From JBBIRM01 sp037441765 (GTDB lineage: Bacteria; Desulfobacterota; BSN033; UBA1163), in contig JBBIRM010000014.1 of NCBI GenBank assembly GCA_037441765.1, forward strand, positions 1 through 32,073: a DNA stretch of 32,073 bases. Direction: 5' to 3'. Shown in pieces: positions 1 through 7,325 of this stretch. The notes beneath the pieces were generated by a model, which saw nothing but the letters and a program-made list of their open reading frames with translations, had not been told where the DNA came from and made no database searches. The position numbers and the translations under genes are program-made. Position 1 is the first letter of the stretch; the number at the start of each line of letters is the position of its first letter.

Positions 1-307
1 TTCCAGTTTTTAGGGAAACCTATTTTCCATGATCACTTTCAGGAGAAGAACCAAACTTTTTAAGGATAACCCTAATCGGCTAAAACTTGCCGTGTCCCTG
101 TGTGAGAGTTCTGAAAAAGTTCTTGAAATGAATTTATTGATGTAGGTTTATTAAGGGATGAAAAAAACCCTACCCCTCTTAATATCGATATGATACAATT
201 CAGGCCAACCAGGAGGTCATCTCCTAAAAGATATTTATAACAAACCGAAAGCCTGATGGCACACCCCTTTCCAGAAAATTCATTTTGAGAAATATGAGGA
301 GGCTGTG
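1..307. other. Left-edge intergenic region, no gene recognised
   Basis: I see no convincing coding region on either strand here. It is AT-rich and ends in the ribosome-binding site of pxpA. A promoter for the pxp genes presumably lies in it. A -10-like TATGAT occurs at 189-194, but there is no acceptable -35 box at the right distance. A short inverted repeat (AGGAG at 211-215, CTCCT at 221-225) is too small to interpret. Confidence 0.5.
297..302 (+). promoter_or_regulatory. Ribosome-binding site that decides the pxpA start
   Basis: The sequence AGGAGG lies five bases before the ATG at 308. A GTG at 305 is in the same frame directly before that ATG, but it would leave only two bases of spacing. 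The ATG at 308 is therefore the better start. Confidence 0.7.
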
Positions 308-1093
308 ATGGACAAAAAGATAAAAATTGATTTGAATTCGGATGTAGGAGAAAGTTTCGGTGCCTACAAATTGGGACTTGACGAAGAAGTAATCCCTTAC
401 ATCACATCGGCCAATATTGCTTGTGGTTATCATGCAGGCGACCCGGGGGTGATGAGAAAAACTGTTGCTTTAGCCAAACAATTTTTCGTTGAGATAGGAG
501 CCCATCCCGGGTTTCCAGATCTCATGGGATTTGGAAGGAGAAACATGGATGCCACCCTTGAGGAGATACAGGATTATGTCATTTATCAAACAGGGGCTCT
601 GTGGGCCTTCGCCCGTTCTCATGGAATGAAACTTCAACATGTAAAGGCTCATGGGAGCCTTTACAATATGGCAGTTGCCAATCCAAAAATATGGAAGGCG
701 ATGGCTGAGGCATTGGTAAAAGTGGATCCAGAATTAATATTGGTTGTTCTTGCCTCTTCTCATAGAGAACCGCTTCTCGAGATTGGGAGACGCTATGGCA
801 TCCGGATCGCTTTTGAGGCCTTTCCGGACAGAGCATATCATCAAAATGGTTCTTTGGTTTCCAGGAGAGAAAAGGGGGCAGTCATTCATGATCATGAACT
901 GGTTGCTCAGAGGGCACTGAAAATGGCCCTCGAGGGAAGAGTGGTTTCCATTGAAGGGAAGGAGATTGAACTAAAACCGGATACGCTCTGCGTTCACGGA
1001 GATAATCCCTCAGCGGTTCAAATGGTAAAAAAGATTCGAGAGGAACTTAAGGCCTCGAGAGTCGAAGTGATAGCCATGAAGAATTTTATTTGA
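308..1093 (+). CDS. pxpA: 5-oxoprolinase subunit PxpA (LamB/YcsF family)
   Basis: This is one of three subunits of the bacterial ATP-dependent 5-oxoprolinase, which opens 5-oxoproline (pyroglutamate) to glutamate in the cytoplasm. The 261-residue length is normal for the family. The family signatures are clear: DLNSDVGES near the N-terminus, then NIACGYHAGDP, then GAHPGFPDLMGFGRR, and later KAHGSLYN and FADRAY-like FPDRAY. The ATG at 308 is preferred over an in-frame GTG at 305 because of ribosome-binding-site spacing. pxpB and pxpC follow on the same strand, which supports the role: the three proteins are needed together. The 66-base gap to pxpB contains a small tandem repeat. Nothing in the gene looks damaged. 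Identification is by family motifs; activity is inferred. Confidence 0.95.
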   Translation: MDKKIKIDLNSDVGESFGAYKLGLDEEVIPYITSANIACGYHAGDPGVMRKTVALAKQFFVEIGAHPGFPDLMGFGRRNMDATLEEIQDYVIYQTGALWAFARSHGMKLQHVKAHGSLYNMAVANPKIWKAMAEALVKVDPELILVVLASSHREPLLEIGRRYGIRIAFEAFPDRAYHQNGSLVSRREKGAVIHDHELVAQRALKMALEGRVVSIEGKEIELKPDTLCVHGDNPSAVQMVKKIREELKASRVEVIAMKNFI

Positions 1094-1124
1094 TAATGCA
1101 GAATGTATATTTAGGATTTAATTC

Positions 1125-1145
1125 TGAATTCCGAATTTTGAATTC
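1125..1145. repeat. Three tandem heptamers of GAATTC type between pxpA and pxpB
   Basis: Three consecutive 7-base units (TGAATTC, CGAATTT, TGAATTC) occur in the 66-base gap. The stretch is nearly self-complementary because GAATTC is palindromic. Similar GAATTC-rich strings recur between genes in many environmental genomes, but I know of no firmly assigned function. It separates pxpA from pxpB without an obvious terminator. Confidence 0.6.
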
Positions 1146-1159
1146 TAAAATCCAGACAA

Positions 1160-1858
1160 ATGGCACACTATCCTGAAATCATCTTCAGGTTAATGGGAGA
1201 CAGAGGACTCCTCCTTGAGTTTGGAGACGAAATTAGCCTGAAGGTCAACCAGAAGGTGAGGAGAATGAACCTTGCTCTCAAGAGAGAAAAAATAGAAGGT
1301 TTGATTGAAACAGTCCCAACCTACCGTTCCTTGCTAATCATTTACCACCCTCTGCTCATCTCCTTAGAAGACCTAAAAAGAAAAATAAAGGAGATTGAGA
1401 CAGGCTTGGAGGAAATTGAGCTACCCCAACCGAACCTTACCCGAATCCCTGTAGTCTATGGTGGCCCTTATGGCCCAGATTTAGAAGAGGTGGCAAAACA
1501 TTGTGGCCTCACTCCTGAGGAAGTGATCCGACTTCACTGCAGTGTCACTTACCATATCTATATGATTGGTTTCATGCCCGGTTTTCCATATATGGGAGAA
1601 CTCCCTGATGCCCTTGTAACCCCACGACTAAAAACGCCAAGGCTTTCTATCCCTTCAGGCTCAGTGGGGATTGCACAAAAACAGACAGGAATCTACCCAT
1701 TGGAGAGTCCGGGTGGTTGGCGAGTGATCGGTCGAACCCCCCTTAAGATGTTTGATCAAAATAAAGAACCACCCTCTCTTCTTCAAATGGGTGATCTTGT
1801 CCAGTTTTATCCCATCAGCGAAAAAGAGTTTATAGAATGGGAGATAGATGAATCCTGA
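1160..1858 (+). CDS. pxpB: 5-oxoprolinase subunit PxpB (KipI family)
   Basis: This is the second 5-oxoprolinase subunit, related to the N-terminal part of allophanate hydrolase subunit 1 and to Bacillus KipI, an inhibitor of the sporulation kinase KinA. The 232-residue length fits the family. The C-terminal half carries the diagnostic series GFMPGFPYM, IPSGSVGIA, TGIYP and SPGGWRVIGRTP. The ATG at 1160 has only a weak ribosome-binding site, but no better in-frame start precedes the conserved region. pxpC follows after about 40 bases. In this pxpA-B-C context the metabolic role is much more likely than a KipI-like kinase inhibitor, because no kinase or sporulation gene is near. Confidence 0.94.
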   Translation: MAHYPEIIFRLMGDRGLLLEFGDEISLKVNQKVRRMNLALKREKIEGLIETVPTYRSLLIIYHPLLISLEDLKRKIKEIETGLEEIELPQPNLTRIPVVYGGPYGPDLEEVAKHCGLTPEEVIRLHCSVTYHIYMIGFMPGFPYMGELPDALVTPRLKTPRLSIPSGSVGIAQKQTGIYPLESPGGWRVIGRTPLKMFDQNKEPPSLLQMGDLVQFYPISEKEFIEWEIDES

Positions 1859-1898
1859 AGGTAAAACTTCAAATTTAGATTTCATTACTACTTGAAAA

Positions 1899-2861
1899 AT
1901 GAAACCTATCGCCTCTCTTGAAGTGCTACAACCCGGTGTCTTAACCACTCTCCAGGATTTGGGTCGATACGGATTCAGCCAGTTCGGGGTTCCTCCCTCT
2001 GGTGCAGTGGATCAATTTTCTCTTAGAGTTGGAAATCTATTGGTTAACAATAAAGAGGAAGAGGCCTGCCTTGAAATCACCCTGATGGGTTTGAAGTTGA
2101 AAGTTTTAAGGGAGGTTGTGATTGCCATCACCGGAGGAGATCTCTCACCAACCCTGAATGGGGAGGCACTCGATATGTGGAAGACACACCTTCTTATTGA
2201 AGGAGATATCCTTGAGTTTAAAACTGTTCGAAGAGGATGCAGGGCCTATCTGGCCATTTTTGGAGGATTCGATGTCCCAAAAATTATGGGGAGCAAATCC
2301 ACTTACCTCTCAGGGAAGTTCGGTGGATATGAGGGAAGGCCCCTAAGATGTGGTGACATCCTATATACCTTTGACCTCCCCATTCCTTTAAACAGATTGG
2401 GACTTCGATTTCCAGAAGAAGATATCCCTTCTTTTAATAAAGAAGTCATCCTAAATGTAATCCTTGGACCCCAGGATGATCATTTTACAGAGAAAGGAAT
2501 TAAAACCTTTTCTTCCTCTCCCTATCGGGTCACTCCACAAAGTGATCGAATGGGCCTGAGATTGGAAGGCCCCCAAATTGAGAGACGGTCAGATGTCGAA
2601 GAATCCATCATCTCAGAGGGTATGATGCCAGGTTCAATTCAAGTCCCTGGAGATGGGAAGCCCATCCTCATCCTTACAGAATTGGTCACAGGGGGGTATA
2701 CAAAAATTGCCACTGTTATTTCTACGGACCTCCCTAAGGTCGCACAACTTAAGCCTGGAGATTGGATTTGGTTCCATCCTGTCTCAATTGAGAGAGCCCA
2801 TCAACTTCTCAGACAACAGGAAGAGAAAATTAAGAATTTCATAAAAAGAGCGATTAATTAA
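1899..2861 (+). CDS. pxpC: 5-oxoprolinase subunit PxpC (KipA / biotin-dependent carboxyltransferase-like family)
   Basis: This is the third 5-oxoprolinase subunit, homologous to KipA and to allophanate hydrolase subunit 2. It has 320 residues, normal for the family. The N-terminus holds the typical run LQPGVLTTLQDLGRYGF followed by GVPPSGAVDQFS, and the middle holds GRPLRCGDIL. The C-terminal part contains the conserved PGSIQVPGDGKPI segment. It is the last gene of the plus-strand pxp group and faces the NYN gene, with only 18 bases between the two stop codons. I see no good intrinsic terminator in that gap. Nothing suggests inactivation. Confidence 0.94.
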   Translation: MKPIASLEVLQPGVLTTLQDLGRYGFSQFGVPPSGAVDQFSLRVGNLLVNNKEEEACLEITLMGLKLKVLREVVIAITGGDLSPTLNGEALDMWKTHLLIEGDILEFKTVRRGCRAYLAIFGGFDVPKIMGSKSTYLSGKFGGYEGRPLRCGDILYTFDLPIPLNRLGLRFPEEDIPSFNKEVILNVILGPQDDHFTEKGIKTFSSSPYRVTPQSDRMGLRLEGPQIERRSDVEESIISEGMMPGSIQVPGDGKPILILTELVTGGYTKIATVISTDLPKVAQLKPGDWIWFHPVSIERAHQLLRQQEEKIKNFIKRAIN

Positions 2862-2879
2862 AAGGACTTTTAAGATTAT

Positions 2880-3827
2880 TCAAGGTTCATTTGAACTGGA
2901 AGAAGATCCCGTCCTCAAAGTCTCAGAGGCAACAGAAGAATAAGGGGAAGTCTCCACTCTCTTCTGCCTTGACCGCCATCTCGATCTCTGGGACCCCCTG
3001 GCCTTTGAGGTAGTTCTCACTCTCTGGCTCTTCATCTCTTTTTGCTTTTCCTCTTCATTCGTCTTTCCCTCTTCCTTACCAAAACCCACGATTACATAGG
3101 TTCCACTTCTCGAATCGGTTCGAAGACGAATAATCCCTTCCTTCTCTGCATCCTCCAAAAGATCGCTGAAGGTTCGGTAACCATGGTATGATTCATTAAA
3201 AGAAGGCCTTTTTCTTTTCATAGTCTCTTTTACAAGAGAGGACCAGAGGACTTCTTTATTCTCACGAACCAAGGCGACCACTGAGTCAACTAAGAGTTGA
3301 AAGGCCTCTCTTTTCTTCTCAGGGAGGTCTCTTTCAATCTTTGGAGGAGTCCCAATGGGACTTTCCAGATCTTCGTAGTAGATGAATTCATCACAATTAT
3401 CGATCAAAAGATCAGAACTTGATTCCTTCATCCCAAGCCCAATCACCCTTTTTCCATTCTCCTTGAGTTTGGAGACGAGAGGAGAGAAATCACTATCGCC
3501 AGAAACGATGACAAAGGTATCAATATGTTCCTTGGAGTAGCAGAGGTCAAGGGCATCGACACAGAGCCGGATGTCTGCAGAGTTTTTCCCTGTGATGCTC
3601 CGTTTGGGGATCTCAATCAACTCAATGGCTGCCTCATGAAAGGGTCTCTTATACTCTGCATACTCGATCCAATCGGCATAGGCCTTCTTGCTGACGATCT
3701 TTCCTTTCTCTACCAATCTGCTCAAGACCTTCTGAATCTCAAACTTTTTATCTTTCTTACCTTTGAAGCCAAGGGCAAGATTTTCAAAATCAATAAAAAC
3801 TGCAAGCGCATGCTCCCCTTCGTCCAT
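2880..3827 (-). CDS. NYN-domain putative ribonuclease with C-terminal LOTUS/OST-HTH-like domain
   Basis: Residues 7-155 form a NYN (LabA/DUF88, PIN-like) domain. The expected acidic residues are visible: D13 in FIDFEN, D85 in NSADIRLCVDALD, and D111/D113 in VSGDSDF. This group is predicted to cut RNA with a metal ion. Residues about 171-248 look like a LOTUS (OST-HTH) winged-helix domain, a predicted RNA-binding module; the segment FNESYHGYRTFSDLLEDAE is typical. The last 65 residues are rich in Lys, Arg and Ser and probably disordered. The ATG at 3827 follows a purine-rich GGGGGAATGAG. It is a single gene facing pxpC and separated by repeats from the B12 operon, so context gives no clue to its target. 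The NYN assignment is firm; the LOTUS assignment is by pattern only. Confidence 0.85.
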   Translation of the reverse strand: MDEGEHALAVFIDFENLALGFKGKKDKKFEIQKVLSRLVEKGKIVSKKAYADWIEYAEYKRPFHEAAIELIEIPKRSITGKNSADIRLCVDALDLCYSKEHIDTFVIVSGDSDFSPLVSKLKENGKRVIGLGMKESSSDLLIDNCDEFIYYEDLESPIGTPPKIERDLPEKKREAFQLLVDSVVALVRENKEVLWSSLVKETMKRKRPSFNESYHGYRTFSDLLEDAEKEGIIRLRTDSRSGTYVIVGFGKEEGKTNEEEKQKEMKSQRVRTTSKARGSQRSRWRSRQKRVETSPYSSVASETLRTGSSSSSNEP

Positions 3828-3853
3828 CTCATTCCCCCATTTATTTTTTGGAA

Positions 3854-3883
3854 ATCATACTACAAATAGACCATCTTGAGCAA
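3854..3883 (-). promoter_or_regulatory. Candidate promoter of the NYN gene
   Basis: On the minus strand a -10 box TATGAT (3859-3854) lies 18 bases after TTGCTC (3883-3878). Transcription would begin near 3847 and leave a leader of about 20 bases before the ATG at 3827. The -35 matches the consensus only in its first three bases, so this is a moderate to weak prediction. Confidence 0.35.
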
Positions 3884-3955
3884 GCCTGCAAAGGGATTAT
3901 TTACACTAAGGAGTCAAGAGAAATGCTTATGAATTTTCATTCTAACAATTTTTAT

Positions 3956-4093
3956 CTAAATTGAGCGATTCTAAATTGTCATTGCGAGGCGAAGACGAAG
4001 CAATCTCGATTTTATATGAGATTGCCACGCACCATTTGGGTGCTCGCAATGACTGATAAATAAAGGCTTTTAGTAAAAAATCGCTCAATTTAG
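3956..4093. repeat. 138-bp nested palindromic repeat element with 15-bp perfect terminal inverted repeats
   Basis: The ends are perfect 15-base inverted repeats (CTAAATTGAGCGATT at 3956-3970 and its complement at 4079-4093). Inside are an 11-base pair of arms (GTCATTGCGAG at 3978-3988 with CTCGCAATGAC at 4043-4053) and an 8-base pair (GCAATCTC at 4000-4007 with GAGATTGC at 4018-4025). The core resembles a GTCATTGCGAG-type palindromic repeat seen between genes in many bacterial genomes. The short direct repeat TTTTAT lies at 3950-3955 and 4095-4100, one base off exact flanking on the right, and might be a target duplication. No transposase is present, so a MITE-like or REP-like element is the best description. 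Any reading frame across it is an artefact. Confidence 0.75.
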
Positions 4094-4100
4094 GTTTTAT

Positions 4101-4167
4101 GTAGGGCAAGCCTTTAGGCTTGCATATCATTCATTCATTTTAAAGCAAGGCTAAAGCCTCGCCCTAC
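4101..4167. repeat. Second palindromic intergenic repeat (GTAGGGC family)
   Basis: Two 23-base arms, 4101-4123 and 4145-4167, are inverted copies with 20 of 23 positions matching. The arms begin and end with GTAGGGC/GCCCTAC and contain GCCTTTAGGC-like cores. It sits seven bases after the first element and has a different sequence. GTAGGGCGAGGCTTTAGCC-type repeats are common between genes in environmental bacterial genomes. The remaining 116 bases up to 4283 are AT-rich and show nothing I can name. They lie downstream of the threonine ammonia-lyase gene. Confidence 0.65.
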
Positions 4168-4283
4168 AAAATTTGGTTATGGGTGAAAAATTTCATATAT
4201 TTTGATAAGGTCTTTAAAAAATAAGCACTTTAACCCTTGAATCCTTTTTAAGCAACTAAATTGGAAAAGAACCATGAGGTTTT

Positions 4284-5489
4284 TTAACCAAGAAATTGGA
4301 AAGAGTAAAGTTTTTCTTTAAGGCCTTTTTCAATCTCACGGATGTGATCAGGGCCACGTGTCTCTAAAACTAAAATCACCTTTGAGAACCCGATAGGAAT
4401 ATACCTGGTGGCCCTTTCGTGGATGATGTGGAGGATGTTGGCCCTTAACTGGGCGATGAGGTGGGTGAGTTTGCTTAGAGAACCTGGAACATCTCTTAGA
4501 AGAAACTGGATGCGGATCATCCTACCAGTTCGGGTTAATCCCTTTTCAATGATTCGGTCAAGGAGATGAACATCAATATTCCCACCACTTATCACAAGAA
4601 CGATCCTTTTGGCCTTGACCCTTCCCTTTTTTGACAATAAAGCGGCCAGTGGAGTAGCCCCTGCACCTTCAGCAATTACACGTTTTCTCTCCATCAACAT
4701 CAAGATGGCTGAGGCAATCTCTTCCTCCCCAACTGTGACTAACTGATCTACCTTCTCCCTAATAATTGGAAAGGTGATATCTCCAATTCTCCCTACTGCA
4801 ATTCCATCGGCAAGTGTGGGTTTAACATTTACCTTCACGATCCTTCCTCTTTTTAATGAAAGATAGGCTGATGGGGCATGGGTTGATTGAACTCCAATGA
4901 TCTTTACTCCTGGCCTTCTCTTTTTAACAATGGTTGCCACACCCGAGATCAACCCTCCCCCTCCCACAGGGAGAACAATCGCTTCAATCCCTGGAACCTC
5001 CTCAAGAATCTCAAACCCGATCGTTCCCTGACCAGCAATCACATCCTCATCATCAAAGGGGTGAATAAATACCTTTCCTTCCCTCTCCAATTTTTGAGCA
5101 TAACCAAGGGCCTCCTCCATATTCTGGCCATGGAGCAAAACCTCTCCTCCGTAGGACCGTGTGGCCATCTGTTTGGCAAGCGAAGTCCCTTCAGGCATCA
5201 CAATGGTCGAATGGATTCCAAGCAGAGAGGAAGCCATAGCAACTCCCTGTGCATGGTTTCCGGCGGAGGCAGTAACCACTCCCTTTCTTCTTAAAGAATG
5301 ATTTAAGGAGGACAACTTATGGTAAGCCCCTCTGATCTTAAAGGAACCTGTCTTCTGGAGGTTTTCAAGTTTTAGGTAGACCTCCTTGCCTGTAAGATTG
5401 GATAGGGTGTCGGAATAGACGATTGGAGTTTTAAGGATCACCTCCTCGATCTTCCTTCGTGCCTCTTCGATCTTTCTCCAGAGGGCCAT
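4284..5489 (-). CDS. ilvA: Threonine ammonia-lyase (PLP-dependent) with C-terminal ACT domain
   Basis: This enzyme deaminates L-threonine to 2-oxobutyrate and ammonia. It has 401 residues, the length of the shorter IlvA/TdcB class. K51 in GSFKIRGA is the expected pyridoxal-phosphate lysine, SAGNHAQG at 75-82 is the substrate loop, GGGG at 176-179 binds the cofactor phosphate, and SGGN at 301-304 closes the site. Residues about 325-400 form one ACT domain (IRIQFLLRDVPGSLSKL). The ATG at 5489 is separated by one base from the stop of the upstream ATPase gene, and its ribosome-binding site lies inside that gene, so it is probably translationally coupled to the B12 transport operon. Biosynthetic and catabolic roles cannot be separated from sequence; tdcB is an equally fair symbol. 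Serine would be a likely second substrate. Confidence 0.92.
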   Translation of the reverse strand: MALWRKIEEARRKIEEVILKTPIVYSDTLSNLTGKEVYLKLENLQKTGSFKIRGAYHKLSSLNHSLRRKGVVTASAGNHAQGVAMASSLLGIHSTIVMPEGTSLAKQMATRSYGGEVLLHGQNMEEALGYAQKLEREGKVFIHPFDDEDVIAGQGTIGFEILEEVPGIEAIVLPVGGGGLISGVATIVKKRRPGVKIIGVQSTHAPSAYLSLKRGRIVKVNVKPTLADGIAVGRIGDITFPIIREKVDQLVTVGEEEIASAILMLMERKRVIAEGAGATPLAALLSKKGRVKAKRIVLVISGGNIDVHLLDRIIEKGLTRTGRMIRIQFLLRDVPGSLSKLTHLIAQLRANILHIIHERATRYIPIGFSKVILVLETRGPDHIREIEKGLKEKLYSFQFLG

Positions 5490-5490
5490 C

Positions 5491-6273
5491 TTATCGAACC
5501 CCTTTCCTCAAGAGACTGATTCTGGGCATCTTGGAAACTGGATGTTGATCCACCCATGTTTCACAGCCATAAACCCTTTCAATATTCTCTCTGATAACGA
5601 CCTCCTTTGGGCTCCCCATCCTGTAGATCCTCCCTTGCTCAAGAAGGATGAGCCTTTCACAAAACTCAGAGGCGATATTAATATCATGGGAAGCCATAAC
5701 AATGGTCAATCCCCTCTCCCGATTGAGATTAAGGATCAGTTCTAAGAAATCAAGTTGATGATGAATGTCTAAGTTGGAGGTGGGTTCATCGAGCAAAATG
5801 ACCTCTGGCTCCTGAGCAAGAGCCCTCGCAATAAAGACTCGTTTCCTCTCTCCCCCGGAAAGTTCATCCATGGGTCTTTCAGAGAATCGAAGAGTTTCAG
5901 TCCACTCCATAGCCTTCCTTGCAATCTCTAAGTCGCTTCTCCTTTCGAACAGTAGATTTCCGAGGTGGGGTGACCTTCCCATCAGCACGATCTCCAAAGC
6001 CCTGAAAGGAAAGAGCAGATGTGTTTCCTGAGGAACTACCGCTATTTTCTTTGCGATATCGCTCCGATTCATTCTTCTCAATGGGAGACCTTCATAAAAA
6101 ATCTCTCCCTTTTGAGGATTAAGAAGGGAAGAGAGAATCTTTAAAAGGGTTGACTTTCCTGACCCATTGGGACCGATCACTCCCACAAACTCCCCTCTCT
6201 CTATTTGAAAAGATAGATCCCAAAGGACCCAGTCTTTGTGATAACGAAAGTAGATGGAGCGGAGCTCAATCAT
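5491..6273 (-). CDS. btuD: Cobalamin ABC transporter ATP-binding protein
   Basis: This is the ATPase of a FecCD-type importer. Walker A is GPNGSGKST (34-42), the Q-loop is Q82 in VPQET, the signature LSGGERKR starts at 138, Walker B ends in LLDEPTSNLD (160-169), and the switch His is H196 in MASHD. The length of 260 residues is normal. Its ATG overlaps the stop of the permease gene in an ATGA arrangement (6270-6273), which fits a coupled permease-ATPase pair. The family also serves heme and iron siderophores. The cobalamin assignment comes from the riboswitch at the head of the operon together with the BtuF-like binding protein. Confidence 0.92.
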   Translation of the reverse strand: MIELRSIYFRYHKDWVLWDLSFQIERGEFVGVIGPNGSGKSTLLKILSSLLNPQKGEIFYEGLPLRRMNRSDIAKKIAVVPQETHLLFPFRALEIVLMGRSPHLGNLLFERRSDLEIARKAMEWTETLRFSERPMDELSGGERKRVFIARALAQEPEVILLDEPTSNLDIHHQLDFLELILNLNRERGLTIVMASHDINIASEFCERLILLEQGRIYRMGSPKEVVIRENIERVYGCETWVDQHPVSKMPRISLLRKGVR

Positions 6274-7301
6274 AAGGTCTTGATCACCTTTCTGGTTCTT
6301 AAAAGATAGACAAAGAAAGGCCCTCCAAAGGCCGCTGTAATCACGCCCACAGGTAACTCCACAGGTGAAAGAATGGTTCTTGCAAATGTGTCCGAGGCGA
6401 TAAGAAAGGAGGCACCTACAAGGGCACAGGCAGGAATGAGAAGGCGATGGTCAGGACCAAAAACCAATCGGACTGAATGGGGAATGATGAGACCCACAAA
6501 ACCGATCAGCCCACAAACGGAAACAGAGGCAGCGGTGATTAAAGAGGCCAAAAGATAGGATATTAATCTCAATCTTCCCACATTCACCCCTAATTGCAGG
6601 GCGCTTTCCTCCCCTGAGAGGATGAGGTTTAACTTACGGGATTGGCAGTAAAGTAGGAACACTCCTAAGAGAATATAGGGAAGGATGATCAAAATCGCTC
6701 GTGTGTTTGAGAAACTGAAATCTCCCATCAACCAGAAGATAATGGTATGTAGTTCCTCCTTCTGTGAGATCGAAAGGAAGAACATGATCAGGGCTGAGAG
6801 AAAAGAGCCGATAATCACCCCTGCAAGAAGAAGGGTATTCGGATGGATCTTTCCATCCTGCCTGCCGAAATAAAAGACAACCAAAACCGTCATTAGCGCT
6901 CCTAAAAAGGAGGCTATCGGAAGGCCAAAAGAAAGGGCCCCCAATCCTACCATGATGGCAACAATGGCCCCAATGGCTGCCCCACTCGAAACTCCTAAGA
7001 TATAGGGATCGGCCAGGGGATTTCTTAAGAGCGCCTGAAGAATGGCCCCTGAAACAGAAAGCCCTGCCCCCACCAGGCCTGCCAGCATAGCCCTGGGAAA
7101 CCGAAGAGAGAGAATGATCGTCCTTTCCATCTCAGTCTCCTCACCCCCAAGTCCGAATACTGAATGGATGAGAATGGATAGGGAACGTCCAGGCCTAACC
7201 CTTACGCTTCCAACCATCACCGAGGCCAAAGTAACCAATAACAAGACAAACGTTAGAATGAGAGAGACAGTCAATACCTTTCTAAATGTGAGCATCTTCA
7301 T
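6270..7301 (-). CDS. btuC: Cobalamin ABC transporter permease (FecCD family)
   Basis: This integral inner-membrane permease has 343 residues and roughly ten hydrophobic segments, as in BtuC and FecCD. Family hallmarks are LLRNPLADPYILGVSSGAA near residues 90-110 and GLIGFVGLIIPHSVRLVFG toward the C-terminus, followed by a final DTFARTI...ELPVGVITA segment that contacts the ATPase. The ATG at 7301 lies 24 bases after the btuF stop. A second ATG two codons later (MKMLTF) is possible. The ribosome-binding site is modest, suggesting coupling from btuF. Substrate specificity is inferred from the riboswitch and neighbours. Confidence 0.92.
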   Translation of the reverse strand: MKMLTFRKVLTVSLILTFVLLLVTLASVMVGSVRVRPGRSLSILIHSVFGLGGEETEMERTIILSLRFPRAMLAGLVGAGLSVSGAILQALLRNPLADPYILGVSSGAAIGAIVAIMVGLGALSFGLPIASFLGALMTVLVVFYFGRQDGKIHPNTLLLAGVIIGSFLSALIMFFLSISQKEELHTIIFWLMGDFSFSNTRAILIILPYILLGVFLLYCQSRKLNLILSGEESALQLGVNVGRLRLISYLLASLITAASVSVCGLIGFVGLIIPHSVRLVFGPDHRLLIPACALVGASFLIASDTFARTILSPVELPVGVITAAFGGPFFVYLLRTRKVIKTL

Positions 7302-7325
7302 AGGACTTTCATAGGTCCTTTAGGC

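Noticed and set aside
189..194. TATGAT as -10 box for the pxp genes
   Set aside because: No -35-like hexamer lies 16-18 bases upstream, so it is not reported as a promoter.
2858..2873. Palindrome TTAAAAG-GA-CTTTTAA between the convergent pxpC and NYN genes
   Set aside because: The stem is almost entirely A-T with a two-base loop, so it would be a poor hairpin and an unconvincing terminator.
3942..4130. Minus-strand frame of 62 codons between the NYN gene and the lyase gene
   Set aside because: It runs through the two palindromic repeats; such frames arise wherever these repeats occur.
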